A stretch of 15,422 nucleotides of DNA. It comes from SZUA-186 sp041552135 (GTDB taxonomy: Bacteria > Pseudomonadota > Gammaproteobacteria > UBA9214). Positions within the stretch are counted from its first letter, which is position 1, and the number at the start of each line of letters is the position of its first letter. The DNA is taken from NCBI GenBank assembly GCA_041552135.1, contig JBFELL010000058.1, positions 1-15,422 on the forward strand, read 5' to 3'. Positions 7,300 to 14,676 of the stretch are shown here, in pieces. The notes under the pieces were generated by a model. That model was not told the origin of the DNA. It searched no databases and saw nothing but the letters and a program-made list of their open reading frames with translations. The position numbers and the translations under genes were made by a program.

Positions 7300-7977
7300 C
7301 TAGAGGCCTGCCAGCAGGGCAGCGGCAATACCGAGCAGCACCGGCAGCAGCCACTGCAGCCGTGGCGGCGGGAACGGTTCGTCAAACGCCAGTGTTGTGC
7401 CGGCAGAGCGTGACGCGGTCTCGAGGATTGACATGTAGACCGTGCGCACGCTGCCGGCCAGACGCTGCAATCGCGGACCGGCCGCAGACTGCTGGCGGTG
7501 GCTGTCGGCCAGCATGTCCTGTACCCGTGGCACGGCCTCCAGCGTCAGCAGCAGCCTGACGGCGAAGCGCTCATGCAACGCCGGTGTCAGGATTGGCCTG
7601 GTGAGGGCATACAGTGCCGCCAGCAGCTGGCCGCGCGGGGTTGTCCTGACCAGCAGGTTGACCGCGCACACGATCAGGATCAGCGCCGCCACCCGCAGCA
7701 GCCCGGTGTACAGGCCATCCCGGGCAGGTGAAAAGTCGCCTGCAGCGGGCACCAGCTGCTCGCCCGGCGTCCACCAGCCATAGACAAGCAGGATGGCGAG
7801 AAACAGCCAGCGCAGGCGCAGGATCATGCGGCCGAGAGAAGCGAAGCTGTCGCGAGCGGCGCGTGCATAGGCCATGGCCAGCAGTAGGGCGCCGGCCAGC
7901 AGGATGGCGGGCCTGGCGGTCGCGGTGGCCGCGATAAAGACCAGCAGTATCAGGACCCGGATCTGGGGGTGCAGCAC
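7300..7977 (-). CDS. EcfT/CbiQ-like membrane protein (orphan transmembrane component)
   Basis: A 225-residue membrane protein that resembles the T component of energy-coupling factor (ECF) vitamin and metal importers. Hydrophobic segments are at about residues 8-33, 51-66, 89-110 and 210-225. The segment NLLVRTTPRGQLLAALYAL (107-125), then RPILTP, matches the family's TTP-x-x-L block, and the following amphipathic region RLLLTLEAVPRVQDML (141-156) matches the EcfT coupling helices. The usual Ala-Arg-Gly motifs that grip the ATPases are not recognisable: ADSHRQ and ETASRSAG stand in their places. No ECF ATPase or S component is in the window. The GTG at 7977 (product starting MLHPQIRV) is preferred to a TTG at 8016, which falls inside a hairpin. 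Function cannot be stated; family assignment is moderate. Confidence 0.62.
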   Translation of the reverse strand: MLHPQIRVLILLVFIAATATARPAILLAGALLLAMAYARAARDSFASLGRMILRLRWLFLAILLVYGWWTPGEQLVPAAGDFSPARDGLYTGLLRVAALILIVCAVNLLVRTTPRGQLLAALYALTRPILTPALHERFAVRLLLTLEAVPRVQDMLADSHRQQSAAGPRLQRLAGSVRTVYMSILETASRSAGTTLAFDEPFPPPRLQWLLPVLLGIAAALLAGL

Positions 7978-8005
7978 GCCGCGCTCAGCCGGGTGTTCGC
8001 CAGCC

Positions 8006-8061
8006 GGCCGGTACAATGACCGGTACGGCCAGTCGTGTCACTTTGGCCGTGTGCGGACGGC
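8006..8061 (-). other. Two hairpins with a competing pairing in the fimV to EcfT-like gap
   Basis: Just after the fimV stop, the minus strand can form a first hairpin with arms GCCGT and ACGGC around a six-base loop (8046-8061). It can then form a second with arms GGCCGTAC and GTACCGGCC around an eight-base loop, one base bulged (8006-8030). The 3' arm of the first (ACGGCC, 8045-8050) is also perfectly complementary to the 5' arm of the second (GGCCGT, 8025-8030), with 14 bases between. No U-run follows, so this is not a clear intrinsic terminator. The arms are short and GC-rich and could be chance. Confidence 0.35.
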
Positions 8062-8066
8062 ACCTG

Positions 8067-10292
8067 TCAGGCAAGCTTTGCAAACAGCCCCTCGGCCTCG
8101 CTCTTCTGCGAGTCATTGCCCTCTTCCAGCACTTCCTCGAGGATGCTGCGAGCCCCGTCCGGATCACCCATATCGATGTAGGCACGTGCGAGGTCCAGCT
8201 TGGTGCTGACCTCGTCGGTGCTGTCGAGCAGACCCTCACCGGCATCCTCCTCGTCGCTGCCGCCAAGCTCGTCAAGGTTGAACTCGAGACTGTCGGGGTG
8301 TTCTGCCTGTTCACGGTCGCCTTCCGCATAGTCGACGCCCAGCACCTTGTCTTCGGCAGTGCCTTCCGTGCGGGGTTCATCCAGACCTGAAAGGTCCATG
8401 TCGAAATCAACACCTGCCGCTGATGCGCTCCTGCCGCTGCCTGCCTGGTAGAGCGGGTTGTCCGGTGACATTTCATAGCCCATTACGGCGATCTTCTGCC
8501 ACTGCGGATCGTCCTCGTTGACCAGGTTGCGGAACGACTGGGCGTGGCTGTTGAATGATTCGGTATTCCCGCCGGCATGGTAGACCTCCATGAGCTTGAG
8601 CTTGAGTTCGTGACTGGTCGGGTCTTTTTCCAGGCCTTCCAGAATCACGTCCTCCGCCTGCTGTACCCTGCCGTAGGCGAGGAAGATATCCGCCTCCTTG
8701 ACAGGGTCGGTCTCGGTCAGGCCTGCCTCGTCGGTGGCGGTGTCACTCAACATCCCCCGGTCGCTGATCTTGACGGATTCCTGCTTCGCCGGTTGGCTGG
8801 TGGCGGCAGCCATCTGGCTTTCCAGGGTGGGTTCGTTACTGAATATGTCGTCGGGTCGCCGCTGGCGGGTCCCGGCCCAGATGATGCCGCCGAGCACCAT
8901 GGCGACGATTACCCCGAGGCCGGTGAGCATGGGGTTGTTCATCATGCGGTCAACCAGACCAAGCGGCTGTGAGGCAGGTGTCTCTTGCGGCGTGACTGCC
9001 GGCTCCTCTGCGGTCGCCTCGACCGAGTCGGCACTCTGGAGCGATTCTTCGCCTGCAGCGGCGCCAGCCGTGCTGTCGACGGCCTCATCCGGGGGGGCTT
9101 CCGCCTCGCTGCCGGCCGGGTCGGTCAGCCCGGCCTGGATCGATGCCAGCTGCTCGTCCTTGAGTTCCAGCAGGCGCTGCATGTCGGACAGCTGTGACTC
9201 CAGCTCGCTGACCCGTGACTGGAGTTCATCGGCCTGTGCCCGTCCAGCCTCGGCCTCTTCGTTGGCCAGCGCCAGTTCCTGCCGAAGCTCATCCGCTGCA
9301 GCGAGAGCAGCGCCGGCCTCTGGCGGTTCGCTGCCCGTGTCCGTATCCCCGGCCTCGCCAGGGACTGCGGTGCCTTCAACCAGCTCCTCCTCCGGTGCAA
9401 CCAGCTGCAGGCGGGCCTCCGGCGCCGGTGCCGCGGCGACCTCGGCAACCGCATCGTCCGGCTGCCCGGCCGGCTGGCTGCGCCCGTCGCGCCATTCCGC
9501 ATGCTGGCGGCGGGCCTCGTCCCTGGCCTCTGCTGTGCCGATGGCAACAATCTCATCCCGGGTCGGCACCTCGAGTACGGCGCCGCGTCGCAGGTTATTG
9601 ATGTTGTTTCTGATGAACGCGCCGGGATTGGCACGCTGCAGTGCCAGCATCATCTGCTCCATGCTGATGTCGCTGTCCGGCCGAACGCGCCTGGCGACTT
9701 CCCAGAGTGTTTCGTTGCGTTTGACCGGTCCATAGGTCGAGCGGGTCGTGTCAGGGGCCGGCGTCACGGTCACCGGGGCCGTGGCGGGCGCCGTCACCGG
9801 TGCCGGTGCCGGGCGTGGTGCCGGCGGAGGCGGTGTAGCGGCGCGCGGCGGTGTCGGCGTGACCGGGGCAACCGGTGCGGGACGGGATGCCGGCATGGTC
9901 ATCGGTGGATCGATCAGTACGGTGTACTGCCTGAGCATACGACCGTTTGGCCAGGCGGCCTCCAGCAGGAAGTCCAGGAAGGGCTCGCGTACCGGGTCAT
10001 CCGAGGAGATCCGGATGACCGGCGTGCCGGTCGGGGTACGTCCGACGGTGAATTCGAGATCACTCAGGATCAGCGGGCGGGAGATGCCGGCCCTGGAGAA
10101 CGCCTCGCGCGAGGCAATGGCGACCTTGAGTGTCTTGAGTTGTTCGTCGGTTGCCGAGGTCAGTTCCACCACAGCGCTGAACGGCTCATTCAGTGCCGAG
10201 CGAACATCGATATCGCCCAGTCCCAGTGCATGTATGCGAGTAGATACTGCGAGCAACAGAATACCTGCTGCAACGACCGGATTCCTGAACAT
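8067..10292 (-). CDS. fimV: FimV-type LysM pilus assembly / polar scaffold protein
   Basis: FimV is an inner-membrane protein with periplasmic peptidoglycan-binding and cytoplasmic TPR parts. In Pseudomonas it is needed for type IV pilus secretin assembly, twitching and polar signalling. The 741-residue protein has a signal peptide (about 1-22, ending IHA), the conserved FimV N-terminal region (LGLGDIDVRSALNEPF onward, about 23-128), a Pro/Ala/Thr linker (134-183), a LysM domain (about 188-244), a coiled coil (about 333-389), one membrane helix (456-474), an acidic TPR-like cytoplasmic part (about 533-600) and the C-terminal FimV domain (about 696-741). The ATG at 10292 has an AGGGGAGG Shine-Dalgarno and starts directly at the signal peptide; an upstream in-frame extension to 10349 is rejected. 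It is shorter than P. aeruginosa FimV. Confidence 0.95.
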   Translation of the reverse strand: MFRNPVVAAGILLLAVSTRIHALGLGDIDVRSALNEPFSAVVELTSATDEQLKTLKVAIASREAFSRAGISRPLILSDLEFTVGRTPTGTPVIRISSDDPVREPFLDFLLEAAWPNGRMLRQYTVLIDPPMTMPASRPAPVAPVTPTPPRAATPPPPAPRPAPAPVTAPATAPVTVTPAPDTTRSTYGPVKRNETLWEVARRVRPDSDISMEQMMLALQRANPGAFIRNNINNLRRGAVLEVPTRDEIVAIGTAEARDEARRQHAEWRDGRSQPAGQPDDAVAEVAAAPAPEARLQLVAPEEELVEGTAVPGEAGDTDTGSEPPEAGAALAAADELRQELALANEEAEAGRAQADELQSRVSELESQLSDMQRLLELKDEQLASIQAGLTDPAGSEAEAPPDEAVDSTAGAAAGEESLQSADSVEATAEEPAVTPQETPASQPLGLVDRMMNNPMLTGLGVIVAMVLGGIIWAGTRQRRPDDIFSNEPTLESQMAAATSQPAKQESVKISDRGMLSDTATDEAGLTETDPVKEADIFLAYGRVQQAEDVILEGLEKDPTSHELKLKLMEVYHAGGNTESFNSHAQSFRNLVNEDDPQWQKIAVMGYEMSPDNPLYQAGSGRSASAAGVDFDMDLSGLDEPRTEGTAEDKVLGVDYAEGDREQAEHPDSLEFNLDELGGSDEEDAGEGLLDSTDEVSTKLDLARAYIDMGDPDGARSILEEVLEEGNDSQKSEAEGLFAKLA
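9744..9893 (-). repeat. Low-complexity Pro/Ala/Thr tract within fimV
   Basis: About 50 codons (residues 134-183) encode almost only Pro, Ala, Thr, Val and Arg, from imperfect short GC-rich units around GGTGCCG-like words on the plus strand. It forms the flexible spacer between the FimV N-terminal region and the LysM domain. Such tracts vary in length between strains. Confidence 0.55.
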
Positions 10293-10295
10293 ATG

Positions 10296-10303
10296 CCTCC
10301 CCT
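10296..10303 (-). promoter_or_regulatory. Strong Shine-Dalgarno for fimV
   Basis: The minus strand reads AGGGGAGG three bases before the ATG at 10292; the AGGGG part is spaced six bases from the start. It fixes the fimV start at the signal peptide. Confidence 0.75.
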
Positions 10304-10374
10304 CTGCTGTGCTTCCCTGAAGACGTGCGTCGGTTGCCCGCGCGGTCAACTGCCCTGTGCGGACAATCAGCCAG

Positions 10375-10403
10375 AATATAACTTACAAGTACTCTTTCAC
10401 CAA
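10375..10403 (-). promoter_or_regulatory. Candidate sigma70 promoter for fimV
   Basis: On the minus strand TTGGTG (10398-10403) and TATATT (10375-10380) are separated by 17 bases. The -10 matches consensus at five of six bases and the -35 at three or four. It overlaps the last codons of asd, would start transcription near 10368 and leave a leader of about 75 bases before fimV. It would give the pilus scaffold gene a promoter independent of leu-asd. Confidence 0.42.
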
Positions 10404-11405
10404 CATCTCCGCGATCTGGATACTGTTCAATGCCGCGCCCTTGCGGACGTTATCCGCCACAACCCACATGTCCAGCCCGCGGGGATGCGAGATGTCCTCG
10501 CGTATCCGGCCGACATAGACCGGGTCCTGGTTGGCGCCCTCCGTTACCGCCGTCGGGTAGCCACCATCCTTGCGATCGTCGAGAACCACAATACCCGGGC
10601 TGCTGGAGAGCAGATCACGTGCCTGGTCGGCGGTGAGTTTGTCGCGGGTTTCGATGTGCACCGCCTCGGAGTGGCCGTAGAACACCGGCACGCGGACCGC
10701 CGTCGGATTGACCTGTATGGAATCGTCGCCCATGATTTTGCGGGTCTCCCAGACCATCTTCATTTCTTCCCTGGTGTAGCCGTTGTCCTGGAAGACGTCG
10801 ATGTGCGGCAGCACGTTGAAGGCGATCTGCTTCGGGTAGACCCTGGCTACCGCCTCCTTCCCGTTCAGTAGCTGCGCGGTCTGGGCGGCGAGCTCCTCGA
10901 TCGCCTCCTTGCCGGTGCCGGATACGGCCTGGTAGGTGCAGACGTTGATGCGCTCGAGTCCGGCGGCATCCTGGATCGGCTTCAGCGCCACCAGCATCTG
11001 GATGGTCGAGCAATTGGGGTTGGCGATGATGCCGCGGCTGGTGTAATCCCTGATGGCCTCCGGATTGACCTCGGGCACGACCAGCGGGATGTCCTCGTCA
11101 TAGCGGTACTGCGACGTATTGTCGATCACTACGCAACCGGCCGCCGCTGCCTTCGGGGCATACTTTTCGGAGACCGAGGCACCGGCGGAGAACAGTCCGA
11201 TCTGCACCTGCGAGAAATCAAAGGCCTCGAGGTCCTGCACCGTGAGCTGTTTGCCCTTGAAGGCGATCTTTTTGCCGGCAGAGCGGGCGCTGGCCAGCGG
11301 ATAGACAGTGTTTACCGGAAAATCCCGTTCGGCCAGGATTTCCAGCATGGTTTCGCCGACGGCGCCGGTTGCACCCACAACGGCAACATCATATTTACGT
11401 GTCAT
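10383..11405 (-). CDS. asd: Aspartate-semialdehyde dehydrogenase
   Basis: Asd reduces aspartyl phosphate to aspartate semialdehyde with NADPH, feeding lysine/diaminopimelate, threonine and methionine. The 340-residue product has the nucleotide-binding GATGAVG (11-17), the active-site cysteine Cys132 in NPNCSTIQ (130-137), the YQAVSGTG loop (158-165) and the catalytic His245 in VPVFYGHSEAVH (239-250), then DNVRKGAALN (318-327). These mark a catalytically intact enzyme, not the degenerate Usg paralogue that can occupy the slot before fimV. The ATG at 11405 has an AGG-containing site; an in-frame ATG at 11429 would add eight residues but has no ribosome binding site and abuts a hairpin. It follows leuB by 48 bases. 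Confidence 0.95.
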   Translation of the reverse strand: MTRKYDVAVVGATGAVGETMLEILAERDFPVNTVYPLASARSAGKKIAFKGKQLTVQDLEAFDFSQVQIGLFSAGASVSEKYAPKAAAAGCVVIDNTSQYRYDEDIPLVVPEVNPEAIRDYTSRGIIANPNCSTIQMLVALKPIQDAAGLERINVCTYQAVSGTGKEAIEELAAQTAQLLNGKEAVARVYPKQIAFNVLPHIDVFQDNGYTREEMKMVWETRKIMGDDSIQVNPTAVRVPVFYGHSEAVHIETRDKLTADQARDLLSSSPGIVVLDDRKDGGYPTAVTEGANQDPVYVGRIREDISHPRGLDMWVVADNVRKGAALNSIQIAEMLVKEYL

Positions 11406-11429
11406 CTCTGCCTGCGTTCCTTCCGTCAT

Positions 11430-11446
11430 CTGCGCGCCGTGCGCAG
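11430..11446 (-). other. Small hairpin between leuB and asd
   Basis: A perfect six-base stem CTGCGC/GCGCAG with a five-base loop lies seven bases after the leuB stop and immediately before the unused ATG at 11429. There is no T-run, so it is not a convincing terminator. It could influence message stability between leuB and asd. Confidence 0.35.
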
Positions 11447-11453
11447 TGGTTAA

Positions 11454-12548
11454 TCAAGCCGGCTCGCCGGCAGCGCGCAATGCCGCGACCACCGCATCGC
11501 CCATCTCACGGGTGCCGACGCTCTGCATGCCCGGTGGGGCGATATCCGGCGTGCGCAGCCCCTCGTCAAGCACCTTCCCAACGGCCGCCTCGATGCGGCC
11601 TGCCAGCTCGGGCTGATCGAGACTGTAGCGCATCATCATGGCAACTGACAGGATTGTCGCCAGCGGGTTGGCAATCCCCTGTCCGGCGATGTCCGGTGCC
11701 GAGCCGTGGATTGGTTCGTACATGCCCTTGCCGCTGCTGTCCAGCGAGGCCGACGGCAGCATGCCGATGGACCCCGTCAGCATGGCCGCGGCATCCGAAA
11801 GGATATCGCCGAACATGTTGGTCGTTACCATGACATCGAACTGCTTTGGTGCGCGGACCAGCTGCATGGCGGCATTGTCAACATACATGTGGCTCAGCTC
11901 CACGTCACGGTACTCCCGGGCGCCGAGCCGCGATATCACCTCGCGCCACAACTCCGTGCATTCAAGCACGTTGGCCTTGTCAACGGAGCACAGCCGGCCG
12001 GAGCGCTTGCGGGCGATCTCGAAGGCCGAGCGCCCGATACGTTCGATTTCCATCTCGTTGTAGACCAGGGTGTTGACGCCGGTACGCAGTCCATCCTCAC
12101 CGCGGCTGATGCCGCGTGGCTGCCCGAAGTAGATGCCGCCGGTCAGCTCCCGCACGATCATCAGGTCGAGGCCACTGACAACCTCCGGTCTGAGTGTCGA
12201 GGCATCGGCCAGCTGGGGATAGAGGATGGCCGGGCGAAGGTTGGAAAACAGTGCCAGGCCGGCACGCAGGCCAAGCAAACCCTGCTCGGGCCGAAGCGGC
12301 CGCTCAAGTGTCTCCCACTGCGGTCCGCCGACGGATCCCAGCAGAATCGCATCGGCCTCGCGGGCTAGCGTGAGGGTCTCGTCGGGCAGTGGCTTGCCGT
12401 GTGCGTCATAACCGGCCCCGCCAACGGGGCTTTCTTCCAGTTCAGCGGCGAAACCAAAGTCGGCCTGCAGGCACTGCAGGACCTTGACGGCCTCGTGCAC
12501 GATCTCCGGGCCGATTCCGTCGCCCGGCAAAATTGCTATCTTTCTCAT
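11454..12548 (-). CDS. leuB: 3-isopropylmalate dehydrogenase
   Basis: LeuB oxidises and decarboxylates 3-isopropylmalate to 2-oxoisocaproate with NAD, the last step before transamination to leucine. The 364-residue protein has ILPGDGIGPE near the start (6-15), GSVGGPQW (71-78), the catalytic lysine Lys191 and the metal-binding aspartates Asp224, Asp248 and Asp252 in YVDNAAM and DILSD. The nucleotide-specificity loop is HGSAPDIAGQGIANP (281-295), with the Asp typical of NAD-dependent enzymes. The start MRKIAILPGDG is unambiguous, but the 25-base AT-rich gap before it contains no recognisable Shine-Dalgarno, so translation may rely on A/U-rich leader effects or coupling to leuD. Confidence 0.97.
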   Translation of the reverse strand: MRKIAILPGDGIGPEIVHEAVKVLQCLQADFGFAAELEESPVGGAGYDAHGKPLPDETLTLAREADAILLGSVGGPQWETLERPLRPEQGLLGLRAGLALFSNLRPAILYPQLADASTLRPEVVSGLDLMIVRELTGGIYFGQPRGISRGEDGLRTGVNTLVYNEMEIERIGRSAFEIARKRSGRLCSVDKANVLECTELWREVISRLGAREYRDVELSHMYVDNAAMQLVRAPKQFDVMVTTNMFGDILSDAAAMLTGSIGMLPSASLDSSGKGMYEPIHGSAPDIAGQGIANPLATILSVAMMMRYSLDQPELAGRIEAAVGKVLDEGLRTPDIAPPGMQSVGTREMGDAVVAALRAAGEPA

Positions 12549-12573
12549 AATTTCAGTTTGTTATGTCTTGTAT

Positions 12574-13221
12574 CTAAGGTAGATTATCGAAAAGCCAGGG
12601 TGCCGCCTTGCGCCGCTCGGTCTCATAGCGGCGGATGGCATCGGCCTGCTGCAGCGTCAGGCCGATATCGTCCAGCCCCTGCAGCAGGCAGTCCTTGCGG
12701 AAGGGATCGACGTCAAACGCGATCAACTGCCCGTCGGGCGTGCGGATCTGCTGCCCCGCCAGGTCAACCGTCAGTTGATAGCCCTCGCTCCGGTTGATGG
12801 CCTCGAACAGCTGCTCGACAACCGCCTCGTCCAGCACGACCGGCAGGACGCCGTTCTTGAAGCAGTTATTGAAGAAGATGTCGGCAAAGCCGGGGGCGAT
12901 GACAACCCGAAATCCGTAGTCCAGCAGCGCCCAGACGGCATGCTCGCGCGAGGAGCCGCAACCGAAGTTCTTCCGCCCCAGCAGGATGGAGGCTCCCTGG
13001 TAGCGCGGCTGGTTGAGGACGAAGTCGGTGTTCAGCGGCCGGCTGCTGTTGTCCATGCCAGGCTCGCCACTGTCCCGGTAACGCCACTCGTCAAACAGGT
13101 TTGGCCCGAAACCGGTGCGCCGGATCGATTTCAGGAACTGCTTGGGGATGATGGCGTCGGTGTCGACATTGGGTCGATCCAGCGGCGCGACAAGGCCGGT
13201 CAGGGTGGTGAACTTTTCCAT
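12574..13221 (-). CDS. leuD: 3-isopropylmalate dehydratase, small subunit
   Basis: LeuD supplies the swivelling domain of isopropylmalate isomerase and works as a dimer with LeuC. The 215-residue product begins MEKFTTLTGLVAPLDRPNVD and contains the family signature GRKNFGCGSSREHA (82-95). Length is typical of the bacterial LeuD that pairs with the long LeuC. The ATG at 13219-13221 is four bases after the leuC stop, so translation is probably coupled; a longer in-frame opening to 13269 lies inside leuC and is rejected. Confidence 0.97.
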   Translation of the reverse strand: MEKFTTLTGLVAPLDRPNVDTDAIIPKQFLKSIRRTGFGPNLFDEWRYRDSGEPGMDNSSRPLNTDFVLNQPRYQGASILLGRKNFGCGSSREHAVWALLDYGFRVVIAPGFADIFFNNCFKNGVLPVVLDEAVVEQLFEAINRSEGYQLTVDLAGQQIRTPDGQLIAFDVDPFRKDCLLQGLDDIGLTLQQADAIRRYETERRKAAPWLFDNLP

Positions 13222-13225
13222 GGTT

Positions 13226-14638
13226 CTATCCGCCGAGCGACGGCCTGACATCGACGAAATGGCCGGCAACCGCCGCCGCGGCCGCCATTGCCGGGCTGAC
13301 GAGGTGGGTACGCCCGCCCTGCCCCTGCCGGCCCTCGAAGTTGCGGTTCGAGGTCGAGGCGCAGCGATCGCCCGGTGCCAGCCGGTCGGCGTTCATCGCC
13401 AGGCACATGGAGCACCCCGGCTCGCGCCATTCGAAACCGGCCGCGGTGAAAACCCTGTCCAGTCCCTCCGACTCGGCCTGCTGTTTCACCAGACCGGAAC
13501 CCGGCACTACCAGTGCCTGCTTGATGGCGGCATCCACGTGGCGCCCCTCGACCACCGCGGCGGCGGCCCGCAGGTCCTCGATGCGGGCATTGGTGCAGGA
13601 ACCGATGAAGACGTGGTCGGGACGAATCTCGCTGATCGGCGTGCCGGGGGCAAGGTCCATATACTCCAGCGCCTTGCGCATGCCCTCGCGCTTGACCGGG
13701 TCCGGCTCGTTATCCGGATCCGGCACCAGCGCGTCGATGCCGGCGACCATTTCCGGCGAGGTGCCCCAGCTCACCTGCGGCGACAGTGCGCCGGCGTCCA
13801 GTTCCACCGTGGCGTCGAACCCGGCACCGGCATCACTGTTCAGGTCCTGCCATGCCGCCACCGCCTGGTCCCAGCGTTCACCCGAGGGGGCATACGGCCG
13901 GCCCTGCAGGTACGCTATGGTGGTGTCATCGACGGCGATCATGCCGGCGCGTGCCCCGGCCTCGATGGCCATGTTGCACACCGTCATGCGTCCTTCCATC
14001 GACAGTCCACGAATCGCCGTGCCGGTGAACTCCAGCGCATGACCGGTGCCGCCGGCCGTGCCGATACGGCCAATGACGGCCAGCACGATGTCCTTGGCAG
14101 ACACGCCCGGGGCCAGCCGGCCGTCAACACGGATTTCCATGCTGGCGGATTTTTTCTGGATGAGGCACTGGGTGGCCAGCACATGCTCGACCTCGGAGGT
14201 GCCGATGCCGAAGGCCAGTGCGCCGAAGGCGCCGTGCGTCGAGGTGTGCGAGTCGCCGCATACCACGGTCATGCCCGGCAGGGTGGCGCCCTGCTCCGGG
14301 CCGATCACGTGCACGATGCCCTGGCGCAGGTCGTTCATGCTGAACTCGGTGATGCCGAATTCCCTGCAGTTGCGGTCCAGGGTCTCGACCTGCAGGCGCG
14401 AGACCGGGTCGGCGATACCTGCGGCCCGCTCGGTGGTCGGGACGTTGTGGTCCGGTACGGCCAGTATGGAAGCGGTACGCCACGGCGTGCGGCCCGCCAG
14501 GCGCAGGCCCTCGAAGGCCTGCGGCGAGGTGACCTCGTGCACCAGGTGCCGGTCGATATACAGCAGCGCCGTACCGTCGTCGTCCTGGTGAACGAGATGC
14601 GAATCCCAGAGTTTGTCATACAGGGTCTTGCCGGACAT
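13226..14638 (-). CDS. leuC: 3-isopropylmalate dehydratase, large subunit
   Basis: LeuC carries the 4Fe-4S cluster of isopropylmalate isomerase and interconverts 2- and 3-isopropylmalate. The 470-residue protein is of the aconitase family and shows LYIDRHLVHEVTSPQAF early, GDSHTSTHGAFGALAFGIGTSEVEHVLATQ in the middle of domain 1 and the three cluster cysteines Cys348 (IGSCTNARIEDLR), Cys409 and Cys412 (PGCSMCLAMN). The CASTSNRNFEGRQG block near the end is intact. The ATG at 14636-14638 is chosen; a GTG one codon upstream is equally possible. No strong Shine-Dalgarno is visible. It is the first gene of leuCDB and has its own candidate promoter. Confidence 0.97.
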   Translation of the reverse strand: MSGKTLYDKLWDSHLVHQDDDGTALLYIDRHLVHEVTSPQAFEGLRLAGRTPWRTASILAVPDHNVPTTERAAGIADPVSRLQVETLDRNCREFGITEFSMNDLRQGIVHVIGPEQGATLPGMTVVCGDSHTSTHGAFGALAFGIGTSEVEHVLATQCLIQKKSASMEIRVDGRLAPGVSAKDIVLAVIGRIGTAGGTGHALEFTGTAIRGLSMEGRMTVCNMAIEAGARAGMIAVDDTTIAYLQGRPYAPSGERWDQAVAAWQDLNSDAGAGFDATVELDAGALSPQVSWGTSPEMVAGIDALVPDPDNEPDPVKREGMRKALEYMDLAPGTPISEIRPDHVFIGSCTNARIEDLRAAAAVVEGRHVDAAIKQALVVPGSGLVKQQAESEGLDRVFTAAGFEWREPGCSMCLAMNADRLAPGDRCASTSNRNFEGRQGQGGRTHLVSPAMAAAAAVAGHFVDVRPSLGG

Positions 14639-14676
14639 CACACCGTTACCGTGGGTAGTCTGCGTTCAGGCGGGGC

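Noticed and set aside
7250..7354. A 35-codon N-terminal extension of truA.
   Set aside because: It overlaps the end of the EcfT-like gene, is low in complexity and is absent from the family, whose proteins begin at the MRIAMGIEYDG strand.
8698..9735. A 345-codon Ser/Ala-rich plus-strand open frame opposite fimV.
   Set aside because: Its Ser/Ala bias is the antisense shadow of the acidic, Ala-rich FimV coding sequence.
9501..10871. A 456-codon plus-strand open frame opposite fimV and asd.
   Set aside because: It spans two real genes and their gap, has low-complexity Arg/Gly/Cys-rich composition and resembles no family.
11430..11446. The leuB-asd hairpin as an intrinsic terminator.
   Set aside because: Only six base pairs and no T-run on the minus strand; kept as a hairpin only.
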